Shown one piece after another: positions 17,767-24,470 of a stretch of DNA of 64,000 nt. How positions within the stretch are numbered: the first letter of the stretch is position 1; each line of letters begins with the position of its first letter. The position numbers were made by a program, and so were the translations under genes. The DNA comes from Chloroflexota bacterium. Lineage in GTDB: Bacteria > Chloroflexota > Dehalococcoidia > DSTF01 > RBG-16-68-14. The notes beneath the pieces were generated by a model. The model worked only from the letters and a program-made list of their open reading frames with translations. It was not told the origin of the DNA and did not search any database. The stretch spans positions 111,198-175,197 of the forward strand of contig JAJCYW010000009.1 of assembly GCA_029262675.1 (NCBI GenBank). The letters are read 5' to 3'.

Positions 17767-18414
17767 CTACGATTGAACGTCTCGTGTCGGATCCAAGAAC
17801 GAGGCCAGGCATTCGGTCGAACAGAAGTGATGTGTCTGGCTGTCCAGCACGAGTTGGCCAACGCTCTCGCTCTTCTTGATTCTCATTCTGCAGATAGGAT
17901 CGGTGTACAGTTCTGACTCTTCGCTGATTAGTGAGAAGAGCGCCATCGGTCGCGAGACGTTGCGCAGACGGCGGTCGCCCGCCGAATCGAGCTGCGCAGC
18001 CAGTTCGGGGACTGTCGCTTCGATTCGATCTCTGACGACTTCAGTTAGGAGAATCTCGCCCGGTCCTGCCAGGCTGGCAACGCGAGCCGCAACGTTCACA
18101 ACGTGGCCCCAGTAGTCGCCATGCCGTTCGACGACATCACCTGCGTGGATCCCGATGCGAAGCGCAGGGCGACCCGGGAGCTCTTCCGAGGCCGCCATGA
18201 GCTTGACTGCCAGACTGGGTGCGTCGTCCACTTCGGCGACGATCATGGCGGCGTCACCGACAATCTTCACAAGTTTCGCGTGAGGCGATAGTGTCGCTCT
18301 GATTACCCTGTCGAAATGCTCGACAAGGTCCACTGAACCTTGGTCGCCATGGGCTTCTGTCCGCGCGGTGAAGCCGGCGAGATCGGCAAAGAGGATGGCA
18401 CGCATCGATTCCAT
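17767..18414 (-). CDS. Class III nucleotidyl cyclase domain fused to a TRASH/YHS-like metal-binding domain
   Basis: A 215-residue protein. Residues 1-165 are a class III adenylate/guanylate cyclase catalytic domain: Asp11 in 'LFADLAGFT' and Asp54 in 'KIVGDAAMIV' are the metal-binding pair, and 'GDYWGHVVNVAARVASLA' is the usual dimer/active-site segment. Residues 175-208 form a small Cys-rich module, 'DPICRMRI' then 'HHFCSTECLASF', typical of TRASH/YHS domains that bind metals. There is no membrane or receptor part, so metal could modulate a soluble cyclase. It sits beside a cupredoxin and a CsoR gene, consistent with copper sensing. Whether the cyclase is active is unknown. Confidence 0.8.
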   Translation of the reverse strand: MESMRAILFADLAGFTARTEAHGDQGSVDLVEHFDRVIRATLSPHAKLVKIVGDAAMIVAEVDDAPSLAVKLMAASEELPGRPALRIGIHAGDVVERHGDYWGHVVNVAARVASLAGPGEILLTEVVRDRIEATVPELAAQLDSAGDRRLRNVSRPMALFSLISEESELYTDPICRMRIKKSESVGQLVLDSQTHHFCSTECLASFLDPTRDVQS

Positions 18415-18438
18415 GGCGTTATGTGTGACCGCCTTGCG

Positions 18439-18900
18439 CTATCCGACTGTCAGCGTCGCCGTCATGTTGGGATGAATAGTGCAGAGGTACTGATAGGCGC
18501 CGGGTGAGTCGAACGTCGACGTTGCGCTCTCTCCCTGCGTAAGCGTGCCAGTGCCCCAGTCGCCAGCCGAATCTGTAGCGTCGTGGGGCACGGCATCGCC
18601 GTTGACCCACGTCACCGTGGTTCCTCGCGTCACCGTTAGGTCTCGGGGGAAGAAGTCAAAGTTGACGATCTCCACGGTCACCTGGGACGCGCCCGATATC
18701 ACCGGAGTCTGCGGCACCTTGATGCCAGCCCCGTGCATCTGCTCGTGCATGCCGTTGCCCATCATGCCAACACCGCAGGCTGAAGCCAGGGCTAGGCTCG
18801 TAAGGGCGACGAGGCTGAACAGAATCGCGACGCGGAGCGCGGACATAGGGCTGCTAACGCTGTGCCTGCCATCGACCGGCAACCGTAACTCGTTTGGCAT
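18439..18900 (-). CDS. Cupredoxin (plastocyanin-like) lipoprotein
   Basis: A 153-residue exported blue-copper protein. The N-terminus has a hydrophobic segment ending 'LALASAC', a likely lipobox. The type 1 copper ligands are visible: His in 'AVPHDATDS' and Cys, His, Met in 'YLCTIHPNM'. The ATG at 18900 has AAAGGAA upstream. It would carry single electrons or buffer copper at the outer face of the membrane. A broken relative lies at 17050. Neighbours are a rhodanese lipoprotein and a CsoR repressor on the same strand, forming a likely operon. Confidence 0.88.
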   Translation of the reverse strand: MPNELRLPVDGRHSVSSPMSALRVAILFSLVALTSLALASACGVGMMGNGMHEQMHGAGIKVPQTPVISGASQVTVEIVNFDFFPRDLTVTRGTTVTWVNGDAVPHDATDSAGDWGTGTLTQGESATSTFDSPGAYQYLCTIHPNMTATLTVG

Positions 18901-18942
18901 TCTCGATTCCTTTGGCTGGCGAAGCTCCCGCGGCGCCATGAA

Positions 18943-19398
18943 TCAGGACCGCGTATCGATGAGCCGGTAGCCCGCGTCCTCCCAGGCCACCATCCCGCCG
19001 TCCAGATTCCATACGTTGGTATAGCCTAGGCCGGTCAAGGTTATCGCGGCAGTAGCGCTCATATTGCCGCTACGGCAGTAGAGAACGATCTTTGCGTCCT
19101 GCTGGGAAGGCAGCTCCGAGAGCCGGTCGCCGATCTCATCGTAGGGGACGAAGAGATCGGTGTCCCCAATCTCTCCTTCGTAAGGGATGTGCACGTTGAC
19201 GAAGAGAAAGTCCTTGCTCTCAAGCATGGAGCTCAACTCTTGGGGAGACACGTCTACGTAGGCGCTGTCGGTCACCCCGGGTTGGTCTACGTTGGTCGCT
19301 GCAGGTCTCTCAGCGTTATCCGAACTGCACGCTGCGCCGATCGCGAGCAGCGCCGCGAGGGCTGTCATTAGGAACCAGGACTTCTTGGCTGTGAGCAT
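18943..19398 (-). CDS. Rhodanese-like lipoprotein
   Basis: A 151-residue exported protein: 'LLAIGAACSS' is a lipobox, followed by one rhodanese domain with active-site Cys in 'VLYCRSGNMSATAA' and the closing 'WNLDGGMVAWEDAGY'. AAGGAGAAG precedes the ATG at 19398; a longer frame upstream lacks support. Rhodaneses move sulfane sulfur; a membrane-anchored one next to a CsoR-type regulator suggests persulfide or copper-thiol handling. Confidence 0.87.
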   Translation of the reverse strand: MLTAKKSWFLMTALAALLAIGAACSSDNAERPAATNVDQPGVTDSAYVDVSPQELSSMLESKDFLFVNVHIPYEGEIGDTDLFVPYDEIGDRLSELPSQQDAKIVLYCRSGNMSATAAITLTGLGYTNVWNLDGGMVAWEDAGYRLIDTRS

Positions 19399-19457
19399 GG
19401 GTTCTTCTCCTTGGGGGTGTGAGCTCCTTGAAAGGTCGTTGCGATCACGATGAAGGT

Positions 19458-19760
19458 TCATGTCCGCATGACACGGCGGATGAGGCCGATCAACTCCGGG
19501 ATCATCTTTCCGCCATGGTTGTGCTTGATCTCGTCCGCCACGCATCCTTCGATGTGATCCTGGAGGAGTAACAACGACACCTCCTTGCCAGCTCTAGCCA
19601 TTGCGGTGAGCTGCTGGATGATCTCGGGGCAGTAGCGGTCCTCTTCGATCATCTTCTGGATGCCGCGTGCCTGCCCCTCGATTCGGCGCATCCTCTGCAG
19701 CAGGTTGTCTTTGTCCTTGCTGTACAGGTATTCCTGTGCGTGCGGGGTGGCCTGTGCCAT
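19458..19760 (-). CDS. CsoR/CstR family metal- or persulfide-sensing repressor
   Basis: A 100-residue all-helical DUF156 repressor. The sensing residues Cys44, His69 and Cys73 ('RYCPEI', 'DHIEGC') have the same 25- and 4-residue spacing as the Cu(I) ligands of CsoR; CstR-type persulfide sensors share the two cysteines. It heads the run toward the rhodanese and cupredoxin genes. Two 17-bp dyads upstream (19780 and 19871) and a third G/C-rich one at 20544 are candidate operators. Copper sensing is favoured by the His and by the nearby cupredoxin. Confidence 0.9.
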   Translation of the reverse strand: MAQATPHAQEYLYSKDKDNLLQRMRRIEGQARGIQKMIEEDRYCPEIIQQLTAMARAGKEVSLLLLQDHIEGCVADEIKHNHGGKMIPELIGLIRRVMRT

Positions 19761-19779
19761 CGTGTCGGCGCTCCCAAGT

Positions 19780-19796
19780 ATACTGCCTACTAGTAT
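19780..19796. promoter_or_regulatory. Candidate CsoR operator, proximal
   Basis: A 17-bp dyad; on the minus strand ATACTA-GTAGG-CAGTAT. It lies 20 bases before the csoR start and has the same arm length and spacing as the dyad at 19871. Confidence 0.45.
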
Positions 19797-19870
19797 CTAC
19801 ATTATTGCCATCTAAGGATCGGGAATGCAAGTGACCGATGCGTATTTCCGCTGCCTTCATGTTAATGGTA

Positions 19871-19887
19871 ATACTCTATAGGAGTAT
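19871..19887. promoter_or_regulatory. Candidate CsoR operator, distal
   Basis: Perfect six-base arms ATACTC and GAGTAT around TATAG, the AT-rich/GC-core dyad form typical of CsoR/CstR sites. It lies between the repressor gene and the divergent HesB-like gene, so it could control both. Confidence 0.6.
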
Positions 19888-20045
19888 ATAGTATGGTCTT
19901 TCGGCCCATGAAAAGAGGTCCACAGGGCCCTACTTCGGGCAGCAGGAGCTGCCCTACGGTGGTCGTGCGGCGCATGGCTGCCCGGCGTTGCGCATGTCTA
20001 GGCGCTGGCAGGGTACCAGCAGCGATCTGGAAGAGGAGGTCGACG

Positions 20046-20360
20046 ATGCTGACGGTAACGGAACCGGCACGAGACAAGTTGAATGAAGCACTGGCCGGCG
20101 GCGAGCTGGCGTCGGGGAAACTGCGAGTGTTCATCGACCACCGCTGTCATTGCGGCAAGGCGCACTTCAGCCTATCCAATGAGGCTGAGCCGTCTCCGGA
20201 GGACACGGTGTTTGATGTGGGTGGCATCCCATTTGTGGCAGATGCCGATACCGCGCGGGAGTTGCCCTCAGTGGAGATCGACTTCGTGGAGACGTTCTGG
20301 ACGAAAGGGTTCACCATTCGCAACGTGGACCACCAGTGCGGCGCTCACATGATGGACTAG
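20046..20360 (+). CDS. HesB/IscA-like domain protein
   Basis: A 104-residue protein with the HesB fold pattern: 'MLTVTEPARDKLNEAL', 'EDTVFDVGGIPFVADADTA' and 'VEIDFVETFWTKGFTIRN'. Cysteines occur in 'HRCHCGKAHF' and 'HQCGAH' rather than the canonical C-terminal CGC, so Fe-S carrier function is uncertain. AAGAGGAGG precedes the ATG at 20046; the open frame further upstream is not supported. It is divergent from csoR across the candidate operators. Confidence 0.78.
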   Translation: MLTVTEPARDKLNEALAGGELASGKLRVFIDHRCHCGKAHFSLSNEAEPSPEDTVFDVGGIPFVADADTARELPSVEIDFVETFWTKGFTIRNVDHQCGAHMMD

Positions 20361-20496
20361 TGGTAGCGCTTCGCCACAGTGTTCTTGTTCGAGAGGTGCA
20401 GCTGCGTGGTCGAGCCGGCTTCCGCGAGCTCGTGCGATCTCTCCTCCGCCATCTGTCGCCCTCTTCCTGAGGTCGACTGCAGAGCGGTGGCAATAC

Positions 20497-20514
20497 GGGC
20501 CATTCGGCCCTTTT
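20497..20514 (+). terminator. Intrinsic terminator
   Basis: GGGCC, loop ATTC, GGCCC, then TTTT. It lies about 137 bases after the HesB-like gene and directly abuts the next promoter. Confidence 0.6.
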
Positions 20515-20541
20515 GACGCCGTGGCGATTCCGTGATAGTAT
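20513..20541 (+). promoter_or_regulatory. Sigma-70-type promoter for the methyltransferase gene
   Basis: -35 TTGACG (20513-20518), 17-base spacer, -10 TAGTAT (20536-20541). The spacing is optimal and the boxes are near consensus. Confidence 0.7.
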
Positions 20542-20543
20542 GA

Positions 20544-20566
20544 GTAACCCCTACCCAGGGGGTATG
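20544..20566. promoter_or_regulatory. G-tract dyad, CsoR/CstR-type operator
   Basis: GTAACCCC-TACCCA-GGGGGTAT, a dyad with C and G tracts as in known CsoR/CstR operators. It begins three bases after the -10 box, covering the expected transcription start, so a bound repressor would block the promoter. Confidence 0.65.
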
Positions 20567-20599
20567 GGTCTGGCAAGCAGGAGAGGGATAGAGACTCAA

Positions 20600-21268
20600 A
20601 TGGGAACATCGACCAGCCACACGTCTGAGGATAGCGCTACGGCCACGGCTCAGCAGCGGTACGACCGCCAGGCCACACTGTTCGACCTAACGGAACTGCC
20701 CCTGGAACTGCTGGTACTGAAAGGACTTCGTCGGCGCCTCTGGGGACGGATCGACGGACAGATTGTCCTCGAAATCGGTGTCGGAACAGGGAAGAACCTT
20801 CCATTCTATCCTGCGAAGGGCCGGGTGGTGGCTCTCGACCTGAGTCCTAGGATGCTGCGTAAGGCCGTCACCCGCGCAGGAAGCCTGGGGCTCAGGCCGG
20901 ATTTTGTGCTGGGAGACGCACAGCATCTGCCCTTCCATGACGGTGCGTTCGACGAGACGGTTTCGACGTTCGTGTTCTGTTCCGTGCCAGACCCCGTAGC
21001 CGGCCTCCAGGAGGCGCGGCGGGTGGTGCGAGACGACGGACCGATCAAACTGCTTGAACACCAACGAACGTCCAACCCGCTGCTGGGATGGCTTATGGAC
21101 CGGGTGAACCCATTTGCCGTGCGCCTGACGGGAGCCAACATAAACCGGAGGACGCAGGCCAATGTCGAACGGGCTGGCATTCAACTCGATTCCGTGGAAT
21201 CGGAGAAGCTGGGGATTTTCAGGCTGATGCGAGGCGTTTGCCGGCAGGGCGCGGTCGTCGGCGCCTAG
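20600..21268 (+). CDS. Class I SAM-dependent methyltransferase (UbiE-like)
   Basis: A 222-residue Rossmann methyltransferase: motif I 'VLEIGVGTGKNLPFY', 'VVALDLSPRML', 'GDAQHLPFHDGAFDETVS' and 'EARRVVRDDG'. Such UbiE-like enzymes occur in metal-resistance islands and may methylate metalloids, but quinone or other substrates are possible. The ATG at 20600 follows AGGAGAGGG at a slightly long distance; an ATG at 20540 is in frame but overlaps the promoter. Control by the CsoR-type operator at 20544 is likely. Confidence 0.85.
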   Translation: MGTSTSHTSEDSATATAQQRYDRQATLFDLTELPLELLVLKGLRRRLWGRIDGQIVLEIGVGTGKNLPFYPAKGRVVALDLSPRMLRKAVTRAGSLGLRPDFVLGDAQHLPFHDGAFDETVSTFVFCSVPDPVAGLQEARRVVRDDGPIKLLEHQRTSNPLLGWLMDRVNPFAVRLTGANINRRTQANVERAGIQLDSVESEKLGIFRLMRGVCRQGAVVGA

Positions 21269-21479
21269 CTTCGCTGAACAATTGAGGGGAATCGTGTCTC
21301 CGAAGTGAACGTACGCATGAACAGCGGACAAGTTCGCCGCTGGCAGGGCAGCGGAACGCTTGTAAGCGTGCCGCGGGCACGATCCGCAATGGGCCGAGGC
21401 AAGGTGGCCGGCGCGCCGGACGACGAGGAATGGGCAGTACGCATCTGAACGGTCAAGCAAGAACGGAAGGGGAAACGTC

Positions 21480-21629
21480 ATGGCCAAGGATCCAATATGT
21501 GGCATGGAAGTGGACGAGGCGAACCCGGCTGGCTCATCGAGCCATCAGGGGAAGACGTACTACTTCTGCTGTGAGGGCTGCAAGAAGACGTTCGATGAGA
21601 ACCCTGAGAAGCACGCGGCCGGCAGCTAG
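21480..21629 (+). CDS. YHS-domain small metal-binding protein
   Basis: A 49-residue protein, essentially one YHS domain: 'MAKDPICGMEVDEANPA' then 'YYFCCEGCKKTFDENPEKH'. Cys in CGM and the CCxxC cluster are the expected metal-binding residues. GAAGGGGAAA precedes the ATG. It lies 210 bases after the methyltransferase gene and before the candidate selenoprotein gene, all on the plus strand. Probably a copper or other soft-metal carrier. Confidence 0.85.
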   Translation: MAKDPICGMEVDEANPAGSSSHQGKTYYFCCEGCKKTFDENPEKHAAGS

Positions 21630-21765
21630 CCTCCGGGATAGGCGATCTACGCAGATGGCGGCGGGCCGATTGGCACTCGGCGTCGAGACGTGGATGGACG
21701 ATGGTGGATAGGAAGAGGGCGAACGTACCGGTCCCGAGCATTGGATTCAGGAGGAGCGTTCGGGC

Positions 21766-22299
21766 ATGAAGAAGAAGAAGCGGAAGAAGACCGAAATCAG
21801 GCTGCCCCGCCTGGGGAACTTGTTCGTCGGCGGCGTCCTGGCTGCCGTTGCCGGATTCATCGGACTGGTCATCGTCTACGGAGCGATGAACGGTGGTGGA
21901 GGACGTGACGAATTCGCCCCGGACATCGCCGAGACGAGCTCCGAGAACGGCGGCGAGCCCTTTGCGGGCGGAGCTAGGCTGCACTTCCCTGTGGATTCGA
22001 TCGACATGGGCCAGGTGCCGTTGAACACGAACGTGAGCTACGCCTTTGCGATGACGAACGTTGGCGACGCCGCGGCTCGTATCGAAGACGTGGACGTGAG
22101 CGTCATGGAGGGGTGCTGACCGTTCGCTCCGGTCATCGGTGCGATGACCCTGGAACCCGGCGAAGGCAGCGAGATTTCGTTCCAGACACACATGATGGAG
22201 GGCATGGACGGTCCGCATCTGTTTGAGATCTCTGTCACGTCTGATGATGCGGCAGAGCCAGTCCAGAAGCTCTATGTTAAGGCGTTCTTTGGGCCCTAA
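21766..22299 (+). CDS. Candidate selenoprotein: membrane-anchored DUF1573-like protein with in-frame TGA
   Basis: Read through the TGA at 22117-22119, this frame gives 177 residues. Residues 20-40 form a membrane anchor; the rest is an Ig-like domain of DUF1573 style ('IDMGQVPLNTNVSYAFAMTN', later 'MTLEPGEGSEISFQTHMM'). The TGA is codon 118, directly after Cys117 ('VMEGC-U-PFAP'), where I recall homologues having a Cys-Cys-Pro type motif. The frame continues for 59 codons of sensible protein to TAA. A stem-loop with the layout of a bacterial SECIS begins 11 bases after the TGA. TGA is a normal stop elsewhere in the window. The alternative is a nonsense mutation or a sequencing error. AGGAGGA precedes the ATG. 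Confidence 0.7.
22131..22149 (+). promoter_or_regulatory. SECIS-like stem-loop
   Basis: GGTCATC, loop GGTGC, GATGACC: a perfect 7-bp stem whose loop starts 19 bases after the TGA. Known bacterial SECIS elements have a small apical loop, G among its first two bases, about 16-37 bases after UGA; all three hold here. Confidence 0.65.
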
Positions 22300-22326
22300 C
22301 GGACTACACCGCCACGGGGAGGTCGG

Positions 22327-22770
22327 ATGAATCGTCGTAAGGCCATCGCGCTGGTGTCGGTTTCGCTGGTACTGGCAGCGGGGCTCACCGCAAGTTGGGC
22401 GTTTTGGGGCGTGCCCGGCGCCGGCAAGTCCGACGAGTTTCCGGCCTTTGTCTACCATTCGTCGGACTCTGAGAAGGGCTACCGCTTGGCTACCGAGCAG
22501 CCGCAGCTCTTCTTGCAGCTTCCCTGCTACTGCGGCTGTGGGATGTTTGCCGACGATCCGCACCGCAACCTGTTGGACTGCTTCATGAATGACGATGGGT
22601 CATTCGACGCGCACGCCAGCGGCTGTTCACTGTGTCTGGATATCGCCTTTGATGGTGTGGACTGGCGGGCCCAGGGGAAGAGCCCGGCCGAAGTCGAGGC
22701 CCTCGTCGATGAGAAATATGAGGGCACCGGGCCGCGGACCCGTCAGGAAGTCGCTCCGCTGGTCAACTAA
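22327..22770 (+). CDS. PCYCGC-motif exported protein
   Basis: A 147-residue protein with an N-terminal hydrophobic anchor or signal ('KAIALVSVSLVLAAGLTASW') and the diagnostic 'LPCYCGCGM' motif, followed by 'GCSLCLDIAFDG'. The family is annotated only as PCYCGC domain proteins; the clustered cysteines imply metal or redox binding at the outer face of the membrane. It starts 28 bases after the candidate selenoprotein gene, so the two are probably co-expressed partners. Confidence 0.85.
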   Translation: MNRRKAIALVSVSLVLAAGLTASWAFWGVPGAGKSDEFPAFVYHSSDSEKGYRLATEQPQLFLQLPCYCGCGMFADDPHRNLLDCFMNDDGSFDAHASGCSLCLDIAFDGVDWRAQGKSPAEVEALVDEKYEGTGPRTRQEVAPLVN

Positions 22771-22959
22771 GGCACGCGCAAACCGAGCCGCCATCTAAAC
22801 AGCCGCCTCCCTCGGCCGCAGGCCGAGTGCTGGCGGTTGCGCCGGGGTACTGCCGTGTGGTCTCTTCCGTGGGGACCGGGCCGACTGGCAGTTGAGAGCG
22901 AGTGGATGACGTCTTCCGCTAACGTCCGTGTAGGAATCCGCGCCGCGCTGCGGTGAAGT

Positions 22960-23274
22960 CTAGGCGACCTTTACGGCAGTGCCGGATGCGGAGACCATCA
23001 GCATGTTGTTGCCAATCGTCTCGTAATCTATGTCTACGCCGAGGATCGCGTCCGCGCCTAATGCCTCGGCCTTCTCTTCCATTTCGTTGATTGCGATGTC
23101 ACGGGCCTCCTGCATCTTCTCTTCGTAGGCGCCGGACCGTCCGCCTACAATATCGCGAACACCTGCCATGATGTCGCGCATGATGTTCGTCGCGATGATG
23201 CTCTCGCCGACGACGATGCCGAGGTAGTTGCTGATCGTGGCGCCTTGAATGTCATGCGTTGTCGTTACGATCAT
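22960..23274 (-). CDS. YbjQ/UPF0145 family protein
   Basis: A 104-residue protein with the family pattern '[20 protein letters not shown]', '[16 protein letters not shown]', '[20 protein letters not shown]' and '[11 protein letters not shown]'. The family assembles into pentameric, possibly heavy-metal-binding rings of unknown function. The ATG at 23274 is preferred because homologues start with this motif and GGAGGG lies upstream; the longer frame to 23337 is not supported. Confidence 0.88.
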   Translation of the reverse strand: MIVTTTHDIQGATISNYLGIVVGESIIATNIMRDIMAGVRDIVGGRSGAYEEKMQEARDIAINEMEEKAEALGADAILGVDIDYETIGNNMLMVSASGTAVKVA

Positions 23275-23633
23275 CTGTGGCCCTCCATGGATGACGGCTA
23301 TAGTCTGAGGCGTGAGCCTGACTCTCGCGTTCATCATAGCTTGGGTTGGAGCCGGATACGAGGTCGGAATCTGCGGTCCTTTGATGGGAATGCATCGGCG
23401 GAGCCGCCGGCCGTGCCAATTGCTACGCCCTCAGACTCAAGACTTGCGGTACCGCCTCGGCGCGGTTTCGGCGAATTCGGCGTCGAGTGAGCCCCTTCTA
23501 AGTCGTTCGGCAGGGGAGACGGCTGTATGCCGCCGGTACGCCTCCCGGTTCGCCAACCGGCCCCTGAAGAACCGGCCGCCTGGCAGGTTCGGCCGACACG
23601 TACGGGGGTCACAATAAGCATGAGGAGGGTGTG
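23275..23633. other. Intergenic region, nothing recognisable
   Basis: About 360 bases. One small hairpin is visible near 23548-23565 (CCGGTT, CGCC, AACCGG). No gene, tRNA or repeat identified. Confidence 0.5.
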
Positions 23634-24293
23634 ATGCGCGCTCAAGAGACGTACGTAGGCAGCCAGCCTGCCAGCCTGAAAACGTGTCCGACCTGCGGGT
23701 TTATTAGCGACGGGCAGTGGTTCTGTCGTAGCTGTGGCGAGTTCTTTCGGGCGCCCGGCACAGGCCGCCACGCGGCCAATCTCTGGCGCCGCTTCTTCGC
23801 CGAGATCCTGGATGGCATCCTATTCTTTCTGCTGCTAATCGTCGGTTGGTTCATCTGGTTCGGATTCTTCACCGCGAAGAACGGCCAGACGCCGGGCAAA
23901 CGGATTCTGGGCCTGCGCGTCATCCAGCTCGACGGCACGATTCCAACCGCGGGCACCATGTGGCTCCGAGAGGTGGTCGTCAAGGGCATCGTTTGGAACC
24001 TCACCGAGCCGTTTTCCTACGCCGCGTACATCTGGGCCTTCTTCGATAGGGACCGCCAGACTATTCACGACAAGATGGTCGACACGTATGTGATCTATCA
24101 CAGCGGCGACGTCGAGGACCTGACGGCCGTGCCGCTGGCGCCAGGCGAGCAGTATGGTGGCGTCGCGACGTCAGCCCCGCCCGCCGAGGACATCGACGCT
24201 GCGCTCAGGCGACTCGCGAAGCTGCGCGATGACGGCCTGATCACAGATGACGAGTACGAGGAGAAACGGCGTGCCGTCGTCGATCGGCTCTGA
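23634..24293 (+). CDS. Zinc-ribbon, RDD-domain, SHOCT-like membrane protein
   Basis: A 219-residue protein built of three parts: an N-terminal zinc ribbon ('CPTCGFISDGQWFCRSCGEFF'), an RDD membrane domain (residues 48-160, with 'WRRFFAEILDGILFFLLLIV' and 'GQTPGKRILGLRVI'), and a C-terminal short helical module 'LRRLAKLRDDGLITDDEYEE' of SHOCT type. RDD proteins are poorly defined transport or assembly factors. GAGGAGGG precedes the ATG. Confidence 0.85.
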   Translation: MRAQETYVGSQPASLKTCPTCGFISDGQWFCRSCGEFFRAPGTGRHAANLWRRFFAEILDGILFFLLLIVGWFIWFGFFTAKNGQTPGKRILGLRVIQLDGTIPTAGTMWLREVVVKGIVWNLTEPFSYAAYIWAFFDRDRQTIHDKMVDTYVIYHSGDVEDLTAVPLAPGEQYGGVATSAPPAEDIDAALRRLAKLRDDGLITDDEYEEKRRAVVDRL

Positions 24294-24470
24294 AATAAGC
24301 GCTGGCGGACTGGCGTCTCACCCGGCGTAGGCGCTACAGTAGCGCGCGAACCGCTCGTTGACCTCATCTACGCTCAGTCCGGAGTCCGCGAGTCGTAACG
24401 GTCGGTGGTCCGAATGGCTTTGGTCTGGGCGGATTCTGGTGCCTACGCTCTTACCTATGGAGGTCCAGAC

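Noticed and set aside
21317..21448. 43-codon frame between methyltransferase and YHS genes
   Set aside because: ATG start but no ribosome site, basic low-complexity product and no recognisable family.
23275..23633. Possible tRNA suggested by GGTTCG-containing sequence
   Set aside because: No acceptor, D-arm or anticodon stem can be folded around it.
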